DNA of 64,000 bases. Origin: Chelydra serpentina. Taxonomy: Eukaryota; Chordata; Testudines; Chelydridae. Positions within the stretch are counted from its first letter, which is position 1, and each line of letters begins with the position of its first letter. Shown here in pieces: positions 25,001 to 34,000 of the stretch. Where the stretch lies: assembly GCA_037349315.1 (NCBI GenBank), contig JBAIAC010000042.1:3906001-3970000 (forward strand), in the 5' to 3' direction. The notes beneath the pieces were generated by a model. That model was not told the origin of the DNA. It saw only the letters and a program-made list of their open reading frames with translations, and did no database searches. Position numbers and translations under genes: made by a program.

Positions 25001-27786
25001 GGGAGGGGGGAGGACGAGGGACAGAGGGCCGTGGGCCGTGTAAAGCTGGGCCTCTGACACTCTGCACGCTGGGCAAGACACACGGGGGCCATTGTCCTAG
25101 GGATGTAACTCTGGCTGGCTTCAGAACTTCCTCAGCCTGTGCCAAGGTCTGCACCGGCCCCTGCAGCCACTGAACAGCGGAGTCGCAAATGGCCCCTCCC
25201 CCCCACCCCTTTTTCCCGGTACAGGGTGAATTTGACCCATGGAACCAACCTTCCCCGTCTCAATGTCCACATTGATAACATGATTTTTTTATTATTCCTA
25301 TTTCTGCCTATGGAGGACGAGGCCCCATAGTAGAATGTATCTGGATTATATACTTTCTGTAGAGACGCTGAGTAAACAGACCCAACAGCTGACAATTAGA
25401 GCCAGGATTTAGGAAACTCTGAACATCCCGTTAGTGTCAAAGGGACCTAAGTGGGTAAAGTTACTTTGCTGCCAGAGTCTTTGTATGATCTGGGTCTAGC
25501 TTCTGACAAAAGGCCGTAAGAGAATGAGACAAACCAACTGGTGTTTGAAGGATGGGAGGGGATGATGAGGAGAAAAGTAAATCTCACTTACAGATTGTGT
25601 GTCTGGGGTAGTTGTGAGGCTTTATAGATGTTGGTTCCATTGCTGGGAGATGGGTCAGTGAGAGAGGAAACAGAAGGTTTCAGACCTTTTTATATTAAAT
25701 ACCTGAGTGTGTCTCTGTCTGTTTCTCTATTATAATTAAAACACAGGTCTATGAGGTCAGAGTGGGGATGCTGTTATAAATATGAAAGCCTGAAATCTCA
25801 TCTCCTTTCTCCTTCCCACCTCCAGACACTCTGCCGTCTGCACTGGTGATAAAAAGAGGGGAACCCCGAGGATCATTCAGACTGGGTGAGCTTGTAGGTG
25901 GAGACTGTCTTTAAACTATGAGAAAATTCCAGAGAAATATCTTCATGAGATTGTAGCAAAAGTTAATAACCAAAGCTGCCATGACACACACATCCCTAAA
26001 AATAACACATTAAACAGTGAGGAGATCCAGGGGCACTGGCACAGCATGGACCAGGGGGCCAGGCCTGCCCGTTTTTGAACATGGGCATAGTTTGGGGGCA
26101 GGCGTGGAGCATTGCCGGCAGCGGCTGTACTTCGTGGTGGGGCAGCTGATCAGCCCATGGTGCCAGCCTCTTCTCGGTGCCGGCCCCTCCCAATGGCCCC
26201 ATATCTGCTCCTCTTCTCCCAAGACCCAGGCCACCATCCAGGGAGCGCAGTCCGCGGAGAGGGACACAGGCCTGCGACTGTTCTCTGGCCCCATTGACAA
26301 CTGCCCAGGTCTCTCCACAGTGGCCAAGGCTCCCAGCCTGGCCAGCTGGCGGGGTCTCAGTGGGAAGAGGAGGAGTGGGGCAGCACCAAGGAGAGGGTGG
26401 GGCTAGGCAGGCGGCTGGAGCTCATCCCCATCACTCCCTCCCCCCCCCCCCCAACTTCTACCAAGGTTCTGGTACTCCTGGGGAGATTCCAAGCTGAAGT
26501 CACACATACACTCTGAACACCAACCTTAGTGCTGAGTTCATGCCCATTGTGATGGACAGAAACACCCTCACTGAGCAGCACCCGAACAGAGCTCTCTGCC
26601 CTGAGGGCTGACACACCGCTGTCCTGTACCCCGAGAGAGGGGGTCTCCCCATCGCTCTTCTCCAACATCCTGCCTTTACTTTGAGCAGGGCTGGGCTCTC
26701 CCATTGGAGCTGCTCCCTGGATTGGGGAGACGCTCTCCCTCTGATGCTGCCAGCTCCTCCTTTCTCTCTGGGCTGCGGATGGGGCTACGCCACCCAATGC
26801 CACCTCCTACTCTCTGGTATCAAGCAGCTCTTCCCCAGCACTGCACCTTCCTCTCTCTTCCCATGCCTGGGTAGTGGAGGCTGCATCAAGGGAGGGAGAT
26901 TCTTCCCTCTGGGGTTTAAAGCTGGTACCTCCCTCCACTGTTCCCTCCTCACTAAAACCTTCCTGGCTGTGTCTCTGCTGCTGGGAATGGAGCAGCCCCA
27001 GCAGAGGGAGCAGGGAGGGGAAGCTTCTGAAAAAAAATGAGAAACAGACTGAGGAGCTGCAGTGACATCTCTGCTCAGTCTCAGGTGCTCACGACAGGGG
27101 CAGCTCCCTGAGATTCAGGCCTGTCCCAGCCAGGACGGGGCTGCTGGGGAGTGTGAGAAATGGTCCCAGCCTCCCCCAGGGCCGAGCTCCGCCCCTAACG
27201 CTCTGATTCTCTCTCCCCAGCAAATGTGACTCTGGATCCAGACACGGCTCATCCCAAACTCGTCCTGTCTGAGGATCGGAAAAGTGTGAGATGGGGACAC
27301 ACACGGCTGGATCTGCCCAACAACCCTGAGAGATTTGGCTCTTGGCCCTGTGTGCTGGGCTGTGAGGGATTCACCTCGGGGAGACATTGCTGGGAGGTGG
27401 AGGTGGGGGGTGGGAGAGACTGGGCTGTGGGGGTGGCCAGAGAATCTGTGGGGAGGAAGGGAGGGATCAGCCTCAGCCCTGAGGGGGGGATCTGGGCTGT
27501 GAGGTGGTGGCTGGGTCAGTTCCAGGCTCTCACCTCCCCTGTGACCCCCCTGCCCCTGAGCCGGTTCCCCAGCAGGATCCGGGTTTGTCTGGACTGTGAC
27601 CGGGGGCAGGTGACATTTATCGATGCTGGTGACGAGGCCCCGATCTTCACTTTCCCGCCGGGCTCCGTCCCTGGGGAGAGAATCCGACCCTGGCTCTGGG
27701 TGGCGGGGGGGGAGCCCTGCTCAGACTCTGTCCCTGAGACATGGGGGGTGTCCGGGTTGGGGGTGAATATCCCATGGGGATCCTGA
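12913..27786 (+). CDS. TRIM-C: A33-like TRIM gene lacking RING (overall locus)
   Basis: Exons are 12913-13012 (partial), 15323-15418 (96 nt), 20165-20395 (231 nt), 20669-20691 (23 nt), 21402-21517 (116 nt), 25826-25885 (60 nt) and 27221-27786. The lengths and phases are those of TRIM genes of the TRIM39/TRIM27/'zinc-binding protein A33' type, and the reading frame is open from exon 2 into the SPRY. TRIM proteins are E3 ubiquitin ligases whose activity depends on the RING, which is missing here. The locus is therefore a pseudogene or encodes a RING-less coiled-coil/B30.2 protein from another start. A complete Harbinger element (15611-19636) lies in intron 2, and nested CR1s in intron 5. Confidence 0.75.
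13480..13672 (-). repeat. MIR-like SINE
   Basis: The minus strand reads GGCCTAGTGGTTAGAGGCC...AGCTCTGCCACTGACCTGCT...GGCAAGTCACATCC, a tRNA-derived SINE with core and an extended tail. It lies in TRIM-C intron 1. Confidence 0.7.
14298..14657. mobile_element. hAT MITE, 360 bp
   Basis: Ends are CAGGGCCGGCGCTAAC and GGAGCGGGCCCTG, with a perfect 8-bp target duplication CTCACAGT (14290-14297 and 14658-14665). The interior has poly(A) runs and a roughly 49-bp unit (TCTCCTCTCCCGAGTCCCGC...) present about twice. Sequence is related to the elements at 61950-62154 and 12093-12315. Confidence 0.93.
15323..15418 (+). CDS. TRIM-C exon 2 (96 nt, coiled coil)
   Basis: This phase-0 exon of exactly 32 codons is flanked by CTTCTACAG and GTAGGT. 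It begins [19 protein letters not shown] and ends SQEYL. The 96-nt length and sequence match exon 2 of A33-like TRIM genes, the first part of the antiparallel dimerisation coiled coil. Confidence 0.92.
15491..15607 (+). mobile_element. PLE (Penelope-like) 3' terminal fragment
   Basis: It carries the PLE tail in + orientation: TTCACCCACAAAAGCTTATG, ATAAGGTGCCACAGGACCC and CAGACTAACACGGCTACCCC, ending CTGATAC. The Harbinger element was inserted immediately after it. Confidence 0.8.
15993..17240 (+). pseudogene. HARBI1-like: Harbinger transposase, copy 1 (two nonsense codons)
   Basis: The frame starts ATGGATCCCGACCTGGTG at 15993 as in copy 2. It is interrupted by TAG at 16254-16256 (TGG in copy 2) and TGA at 16269-16271 (CGA in copy 2). 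Downstream the frame is open to 17240 with DDE_Tnp_4 motifs [19 protein letters not shown] and [12 protein letters not shown]. The first motif is AIDGTHI in copy 2, an ACG to ATG change consistent with CpG decay. It is unlikely to give a full transposase, though re-initiation at 16272 would leave a DDE-containing fragment. Confidence 0.92.
17513..19233 (-). CDS. Harbinger Myb/SANT-like DNA-binding protein, copy 1
   Basis: Two exons: exon 1 from 19233 ([20 protein letters not shown]) to 18690 with donor GTAAGC, and exon 2 from 18081 to the stop at 17513. The joined frame (phase 1) is about 370 codons and open. The N-terminal ~90 residues form a trihelix/Myb-SANT fold; then come an acidic Glu-rich run, a coiled-coil region ([16 protein letters not shown] type) and a Pro/Ser/Tyr-rich tail. 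In Harbinger elements this protein binds the transposase and the DNA ends. The acceptor reads TTCAAG instead of TTCCAG of copy 2 but retains AG. Unlike its partner transposase, this gene has no nonsense codon. Confidence 0.82.
18237..18610 (+). CDS. Possible third Harbinger ORF, copy 1 (antisense, spliced)
   Basis: An ATG at 18237-18239 sits at a consensus donor (AAAATG|GTGAGT). The acceptor TTTTCCACAG at 18361-18370 opens an exon in the same phase running to TAG at 18608-18610; AATAAA follows near 18673. The predicted protein is about 80 residues and ends [11 protein letters not shown]. Relative to copy 2 it lacks 63 nt, exactly 21 codons, keeping the frame. No family was recognised. It lies antisense within the Myb-gene intron and could be a non-coding coincidence. 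Confidence 0.35.
20165..20395 (+). CDS. TRIM-C exon 3 (231 nt, coiled coil)
   Basis: The exon is exactly 77 codons in phase 0, flanked by TTTCATACAG and GTGAGA. It begins [20 protein letters not shown] and ends [10 protein letters not shown]. This length and sequence are diagnostic of TRIM exon 3, the central helix of the coiled coil. No stop or frameshift is present. Confidence 0.95.
20669..20691 (+). CDS. TRIM-C exon 4 (23 nt)
   Basis: This microexon, GACATCAAAAGCACCTTGAG plus CAG, lies between CCCCTCTAG and GTTCGT. It encodes DIKSTLS(R) and has the canonical 23-nt length of this TRIM microexon. The final AG joins to G of exon 5 to give Arg. Confidence 0.9.
21402..21517 (+). CDS. TRIM-C exon 5 (116 nt)
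   Basis: It is flanked by TTTCTGTCCAG and GTACTG. It encodes [20 protein letters not shown] and continues through [18 protein letters not shown], the linker segment between coiled coil and B30.2 in A33-like TRIM proteins. The 116-nt length is canonical and the frame is intact. Confidence 0.93.
21735..21800 (-). mobile_element. Older antisense CR1 3'-end, left piece
   Basis: ACTCATAGACTTGAAGGCC and ATCATCTAGTCTGACCTCC are the reverse complement of a CR1 3' end. The sequence resumes at 23512 after the younger CR1 inserted into it. Confidence 0.7.
21801..23511 (+). mobile_element. CR1 LINE, 5'-truncated, with RT domain
   Basis: A 234-aa open frame at 22120-22824 holds reverse-transcriptase motifs [25 protein letters not shown] and the catalytic FADDTK box, followed by the CR1 C-terminal segment [18 protein letters not shown] with a few disruptions. 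The 3' end reads GACCCAGTATGGCCATTTTT then ATGTTCTTA. It is 5'-truncated, frameshifted and inactive. TGACCTCC occurs on both sides (21793-21800 and 23512-23519), consistent with a target duplication. Confidence 0.92.
23512..23985 (-). mobile_element. Older antisense CR1 3'-end, right piece
   Basis: This continues the antisense CR1-type sequence interrupted at 21800: TGACCTCCTGCCCATTGCAG, GACCCCAAATATGGTGGTCA and CCATTGGGCATATTTGCTAC. It is old and diverged. Confidence 0.65.
23990..25825. other. TRIM-C intron 5, distal part
   Basis: No exon is seen. The segment at about 25055-25490 is closely paralogous to 62683-63190 (CTCTGACACTCTGCAC, TAACTCTGGCTGGCTTCAGA). The rest, including AT-rich 24000-24300, shows no recognisable feature. 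Confidence 0.6.
25826..25885 (+). CDS. TRIM-C exon 6 (60 nt)
   Basis: This phase 1/1 exon after CACCTCCAG and before GTGAGC reads (D)[19 protein letters not shown]. It is the short exon preceding PRY-SPRY in A33-like TRIM genes, whose typical sequence is DTLPSALE...RGE..GS. It joins in frame to ANVTLDPD of the last exon. Confidence 0.9.
25886..27220. other. TRIM-C intron 6
   Basis: The intron contains no recognisable exon. GC-rich 26030-26430 looks repeat-like (CATGGGCATAGTTTGGGGGC) but its ends are not defined, and a poly(C) run lies at 26440-26452. The last 150 bp before the acceptor match the two BTN introns. Confidence 0.5.
27221..27786 (+). CDS. TRIM-C PRY-SPRY (B30.2) exon with altered C-terminus
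   Basis: The exon opens [20 protein letters not shown] after CTCTCCCCAG and keeps SPRY landmarks [26 protein letters not shown] and RIRPWLWV. The normal ending LRLCP-stop is still visible at the DNA level (CTCAGACTCTGTCCCTGAG), but in another frame, because a G-run near 27703-27712 has changed length. The encoded tail is therefore replaced and runs on to end IPWGS at 27786. The core B30.2 fold should be complete up to its last strand. Confidence 0.88.
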
Positions 27787-28069
27787 GATCAGCCTCTCTA
27801 GCCTCACACAGTATAGTCTCTATGACCTCTGCCTGTGGACGTTCTGTCATGCCATCTCTATGACCCTGGAGGTTGCTTCTGGTCTGAACTCTGTGCAGTC
27901 TCTAGACTGTCAAACCATAGAGAGCATTGAGTGAGGGGTAGCCTATTAATTAGAATTTTTAAATATAAAAGATAATATTAGTGATCCATAGAATGGTTAA
28001 GGCAGATTACATTGATTACAGTATTTAGTAGAATGTATCTGGATTATATTGATTATTGGTATATTGTTT

Positions 28070-29354
28070 TGCTGTACCCTGCCAGCCAACCTTTCTGGCT
28101 AGCAGAAAGGAACAGCCTGGTGCCTGGTTGGGAAATAGGCACTGGATAAGCTGATAAGTGCATACTCCTATGTTAAGGCAGGAAAAGGCCATAACTTATC
28201 TGGTCATTTCTTTTACCTTAGGACAAGGTTTTTATTACAGAGTTTACTGTAAGGCCTTGCTTCTCGTCTGCATTGCAAACTAAGTTGTGTAAGGTTCTTT
28301 TGTAACCTCTTCAGTAACCATACCCACAGCCGGATTTCCATGTCTGGTCCCAGGTGGCTGCTCCCCAGACTCACCCAACTCTGTCTGTCCCCAGATCCCC
28401 TCCCGCAGCCAGACTGGACAAGTGGCCTGAGAGCCTTGGAGACAGGAGATCTCTGGTTAGCCCATCCCCTGTACAGCGCACTGGGAGCCCCAGTGCCACC
28501 ACACAATGGGCACTGCTCAACCCTATGACTCAGCTGCAGAAGACCACACCAGGGGCATTGCTCAACTCAGTGACTCAGCAAAGCCACCAGGACATGTCTG
28601 AGCAAGTGTGTTATAGGCACATGGGCTAAGGATATAAAACAGGGGACTGTGGTATCATGCTTTTGCCTTTCTCCTCCCCCTTCTAAGCTGGAAGCAACAA
28701 AAATGCTGATAAGACAAAGACTTTGACTGAGGAGCCTGGTCCAGGCTTAAAGGTGAAGCCTGTGTATTAAGGACTATACCATTCAGTGGTGTGAGAAAAT
28801 TGCTTGATCTAAATACTGCCTGGTGTAATAAGGTTTAGGATTTAGATTGTACGTTTATCTTTTATTTTCTTTGGTAACTGGCTCCGACCTTTTATGCCGA
28901 CCACTTCTAATCATTTAAAATCTATATTTCTGTAGTTAATAAATCTTATATTTTACCTAAAACAGTGGGTTTTGGTTGAAGAGCTTGGGAAATCTCAGCT
29001 GTTACAAAGACTGGAGCATGTTCTCTCCACACTGAGGGAGGGACAGACTGGGTCATAAACTTATGCTGGCCAGGCTTCTGACCTGGGCAAGATGGTACAG
29101 CTCTGGGGTGTAAGGCTGGGGAGCTGGGGGATATTGGATGGTGCCTTTCTCTGTGTGATTTGTGAGTGGCTCCGGGAGCATTCAGGCAATCCAGCTGGGT
29201 GTGGGGCTCCACCTACTGTTGTGCTGAGTGATGATAGCTCCCAGAGGGGTTTACTACTTTTCACTAGCAAAGCATTGTGAGGGACAGCCCAGGTTGGAGA
29301 GTTAAGGGGCCACAGTGGTACCTCGGATCCAGGTTGTACCCCAGGGATCCTGTC
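28070..29354 (+). mobile_element. Probable solo LTR, sense orientation (5' end uncertain)
   Basis: The 3' end reads CCAGGGATCCTGTCACA, ending in CA. A TATAAA box (GATATAAAAC, about 28631) and an AATAAA site (TTAATAAATC, about 28937) lie in the order expected for U3-R-U5. The stretch around 28900-29010 is the reverse complement of 34245-34330 in the LTR at 33853-35076, so the two are the same family in opposite orientation. The left boundary and target duplication were not found. Confidence 0.55.
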
Positions 29355-30891
29355 ACAAGGGAGAGTGCTATGTCTGCTGACCAATCAGAAATTAGAATCA
29401 ATTAACGCAGTTTGATCCCTGTTTGACTCCTACCTAAGAACAGAGATGGGCTGGGCTTTAACCTTCAACTTTACAGCAATAAAGAAATTCACTTTACAAG
29501 AAACTCCAGATTAGCAGTACAAAGGTTGCTTGTTGCTTAAGTAATTAAAATGTGAGTTTCCATTTGGAGCATTAGATGAAAAATATAATGATTATCAGGA
29601 CAGTATTGAGCAGTTCTCGACAAGCAGGAAGCAGATCCTCTTTGCCTTCAGCCGGGCTGGGGCACTTGGATGTCTGAGTCTGCTGCCATCAACACTGGCA
29701 AGCTAGGATGGCTTCTTTGGAAAGGATCCTTATCTCCAAATTGTAATGAGGGTGTGATAGGGACTGAAATTACCATAGCTTGCCAGTTCCTTTTCTACTT
29801 TTTCTTTCTAGCTTAGCGGAGACATCAAGAGAGACACATTTCTCTTCAGTGTCCAACAAAAAATAAACACCATTTTGCAGAAATATGGAAGGAAAGACCA
29901 GGATTCAGCTCTTTCTGTAATTTCTTATTAAGAATGATTTTTTCAGTCTCATCACTGAAATAGTCACTGACAATGTAAACTAACTAGAGGAGAATGGATG
30001 AGGATTTTAGAAACCTGGGAACACCAGAGAGAGCTCAAAACTGTTCCAAAGCTTATTTCCAGGATGTATCAGGTAGGTGAACTTCTGTCACTCGAATACC
30101 ATCTCCCTTGATATCTTCTAGTAGACAGTTATTCCCTGCATGAATTATTAACTGCAAAATGATCCAATAATCCCAGGATACATGTGTCTTACTCTGAATA
30201 CAAACTTTTCATTTGAACGATATATTCAAAATGATATGTGAGCTGTTTTTCCCTCTGCTTTCATTGCAATGTAGTGCCAGACTGTTATGGTTATTTGATT
30301 TAATAATTTATTTCTTTGCTCCTCTATTTTATTCAAGAAAACTGGATGGACCTGATCCTGCTCCCAATGCATTCAAAGGGAGATTTTTTGTGAATTAACT
30401 TATTGTATATTTCTGTTTTGTAAAGTTACAAACTCTTGCAAATCCAAGTTTATGGGAAATGTCTTTCTCTGTGGTCCCGATTACTCAATAACTTTGTTTA
30501 TGGGATGGAATCATTTTGCCTCTGACATGTTGAAAGAAAGAAAATGGATAAAAAAAAACCAAGAATCTTTCTCTCTCACACACACAAACACACTTTCTCA
30601 TTCCTTAAAACTCTTTTATCCATGGATGGAATTACTAACAACTTTTACACTGTTCTGACTTTTTTTTTAATGTGAATTTTGTAGAGATGGGACAAAATCA
30701 GGACCATAAAGGAAACACATTTCCAACTTTAATGCAATGGCTGTTCTCCAAATATGAAAGAGTTCACTTAACACTGCATGCGTTCCTTTTTCTTTACTGT
30801 GACCTCTTTAATGTTTCACTTTAATAATGTAATGTTAGTCAGTATTATGCTCACTATGGTAAGTTTTTTTTTCCTCCTTCCTGTTTTCTAG
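29355..30891. other. Upstream region of BTN-B
   Basis: AT-rich sequence with no recognisable exon or repeat. It should contain the BTN-B promoter and at least one 5' UTR exon, because the leader exon begins at a splice acceptor; neither could be pinpointed. Confidence 0.4.
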
Positions 30892-31011
30892 ATCAAGTTA
30901 TAGTGAAGAAGATGAAGGTTCTCTCATTCTGCCATAGCTCCAGAGCCAGCTCCCCTCTCCTGGGTTTTATTGTTTTCTTTCTTACTTGTTATGTTCACAA
31001 GATGGAATCAG
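30892..31011 (+). CDS. BTN-B exon with start codon and signal peptide
   Basis: Acceptor TTTTCTAG precedes 20 nt of 5' UTR and ATG at 30912 (AAGATGA context). It encodes MKVLSFCHSSRASSPLLGF and then a hydrophobic IVFFLTCYV stretch, a plausible signal peptide. It ends in phase 1 at GTAGGA. Confidence 0.82.
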
Positions 31012-34000
31012 GTAGGAATCCGCACTGTCTCTGCTGTATTTTAGGGGATTAACTCAGGCCCCTGAAGTGTCTTAACAACACGCTTCACTCAAAGTCAGTG
31101 GAACTACACACAGTGTGTAAACTTAACCACACAGCAAGATCGGCACCTTCATTACTCAATTTTTGCACTGATTGTGTTGCTGCTGGGTTATTTTATTTGA
31201 TCCTGGGATCGTGTACAGGTCTGTTTCTTCACACAAGTATTTTTAAAAGATTGTCAAAGAGGCCCAAAGCATTGGATGGACACTTATTGCAGAGTTTAAT
31301 AATAGCAATAATAACAATAATAAAATCAAATAACTTAGTGGGTTTCAGATGTAAAATAAGATCAGAGTAATAGTTTGTGACTAATGTGCACAAAAACATA
31401 AGAAAAACCAGAATATAATGATGTCATGTGACTTTTCAAATTGGGCCTTGTCACGGAGTGTGGGGGAGTCAGGCCCTGCACCCCTCTTCCTGGGATTCAA
31501 TGTGACTCTCAGCCAGCCAGTAGAGCAGAAGGTTTATTGGGGATGCCAGGAACACAGTCCAAACAGAGCTAGTCAGTACAAACAGGACCCCTCAGTCAGG
31601 CCCTTCTGCGGGGCAGGGAGCTTAGACCCCAGCCTTGGGGCTCCCTGCATTTCACCACCCAGCTCCAACCACACAACCAGACAAAAACCTCCCAGCAGGC
31701 TCTCTTCCCCTCCCCCAGGGCCCCTCCTCTAGCCTTTGTCCATTCTCCAGCCAAAGGTGTCACCTCCCAACCCCCCTCCTGGCTCATGTTACAGCCTCAG
31801 GTAAAGTCTCTCATTCCCAGTGCAGCAGGTCCCAGTGAATCTCCCCCGCAAGCCTCCCAGGTCAAATCTACCTCGCTCCCTACTCCGTCACAGGCCTGTT
31901 AACTAATCCATATATGTTAGGTGTAGTATACACTGTATTATTAGGCATTATGTCCATGGTAGTCCCATAATATACATATCAGAGAGAGAGAGGGAGAGTT
32001 GGGAATTTAACTTGAATGTTTTATGTTCTCCCCACAATTCTGTTCACCAATATCGAATATCCCACGACACTTTACAATTATGAAGTTAGTGTTCACAATA
32101 GAAAATAGGAAGTCTATCAAAGCCATGAAAGGTGTGTCCCGCCACTGGTTGGGATGTACCTCTACCCCCACCTGGTTTGGAATGTGGCATCCAAGAAAAG
32201 GGTTAAGGAAGGTACAGAACAACAAGTTAAGGAACTGGTGGGTTGGGTCTTAGGTGATGTATAAAGTGCTTTTTCACTTGTAAACAGCCATAGTATAAGT
32301 GGGTTTGGGGGGCATGCTGTGAGATAAGAATTGCTTCCCAGGAGGAGGGTATGGAATGGATGTCTCCTTTCCGTAGTGTACTGTTTTGTCTTTAGGCAAT
32401 AATGTTCACAAAGTTTGGTTATTTGGTCTCTTGAGCATGTGAAGTATTGAACCATAATAGCCCCAAAATTGGCTCTAGCAACAGGGCCATGTCTCAGGAA
32501 CACGTTGGTGAAAGAACACCAAATATGACCCACCAACCCTACCCATATTCCTGCTGAGGCCCAGCAAATTTCACGGCAATGTCAGTAAGCGTGTCAATTT
32601 GAGAACACTCAGAAAAATGGGCTGTTCACTAGTAAGCTTGTCTCAACTATACACCTAAAATGTTCATTACCATTTCTCTGTCTCAGTTTCTCTGATGTGC
32701 GACTGTGACATGGACTGAATACACCTGTCTTCAGCGTCTCACCCCATGTCAGCACTGAACCTACCAATTCTCACCTCCCCTTTCTGTCCCATGCTCTGTG
32801 CCTGGGCCATGCGCCAAGTTTGCCTGTTATCAGCTCCATGCCCCATCTCAGTGCTGTGTGCCTGTTCCATACACCGAGGCTGGGTGTTCTTATAACAAAG
32901 CCCCAGTCCTGCTGCCCATGAGCACTGCTCTCTCTTAAACATTCAGGCTGAAATGTTCCATGCCGGGTGTCTGTCCCTGGCTGAAGTTTTTAATGGAACC
33001 TCTTGGCTGTGTCCTTCATATCAAATTGCCATTTTCCTCTGACCTGCTTTTTGTTATTGTTGCTGTCCTGGTGCATTTACAGCAAAGTTCACAGTGATTG
33101 GACCTCGTGACCCTGTCACTGCTATCCTGGGTCAGGAAACTGTGTTACCCTGTCACCTGTCCCCCCGGATGAGCGCTGCAAACATGGAGGTGAGATGGTT
33201 CCGATCTGAGTTTTTAACTGTTGTGCACCTGTATCATGATGGGAAGGATCAGTATGAAGAGCAGGTGCCAGAATATCAGGGAAGGACGGAGCTTTTGAAA
33301 GCCGGACTCACAGATGGGAATGTTCACTTGAAGCTTCTCAATATCAGACGCTCTGATGAAGGACAATACCTATGTTTTGTTCAAGATGATACTTTTTATG
33401 CAGAAGCCGTATTGGAACTGTGGGTAGCAGGTCAGTGCCTTGTGTCAGTTTTAGCTGTGTGGTCTTTCCTATTACAACTGTGACTCCCTGCTTGTGAAAT
33501 ATTTTACAATAACACAGTACCTAAATTTCAGCAAACGGCCACTTTCATACTTGGGAAAACATGCTGAAAACTTTCCCAACATGTTATTAAACACATTTTC
33601 AGGATGGCCAGGGCACTTTCTTGCCCAATCTTGATTGACTCCCAAAAGGGGTCTTCAGTTAAGAGGGAAAGGAATTCTCGACAAATATGGCTTTCCAGTT
33701 GCTCTGCAGTCATTTCTAGGCTGTGTGGCTAAGGTGGGACTGCCAGACTTTTATGGCCTTCTCATGGGTTGGTTGTTACTTAGGGGTGTAGTTAAAATCA
33801 AATGCAGTGTTCTTATTTGCTGAGACTGTACAATGGGAGTGGTGGTGGTGGGTGTGATGGGTTCCCCCTTGGGTACCACCTGGAACTGGGGTACAGCTGA
33901 GCCCTCTGTCTCACCAATCTGGGTTCCCTCTTGCACTGTAATGTTGTGACAAGCTGCAAAGCCCTGCACATTTGCACTCACGCCAGCATCCACAGGCATG

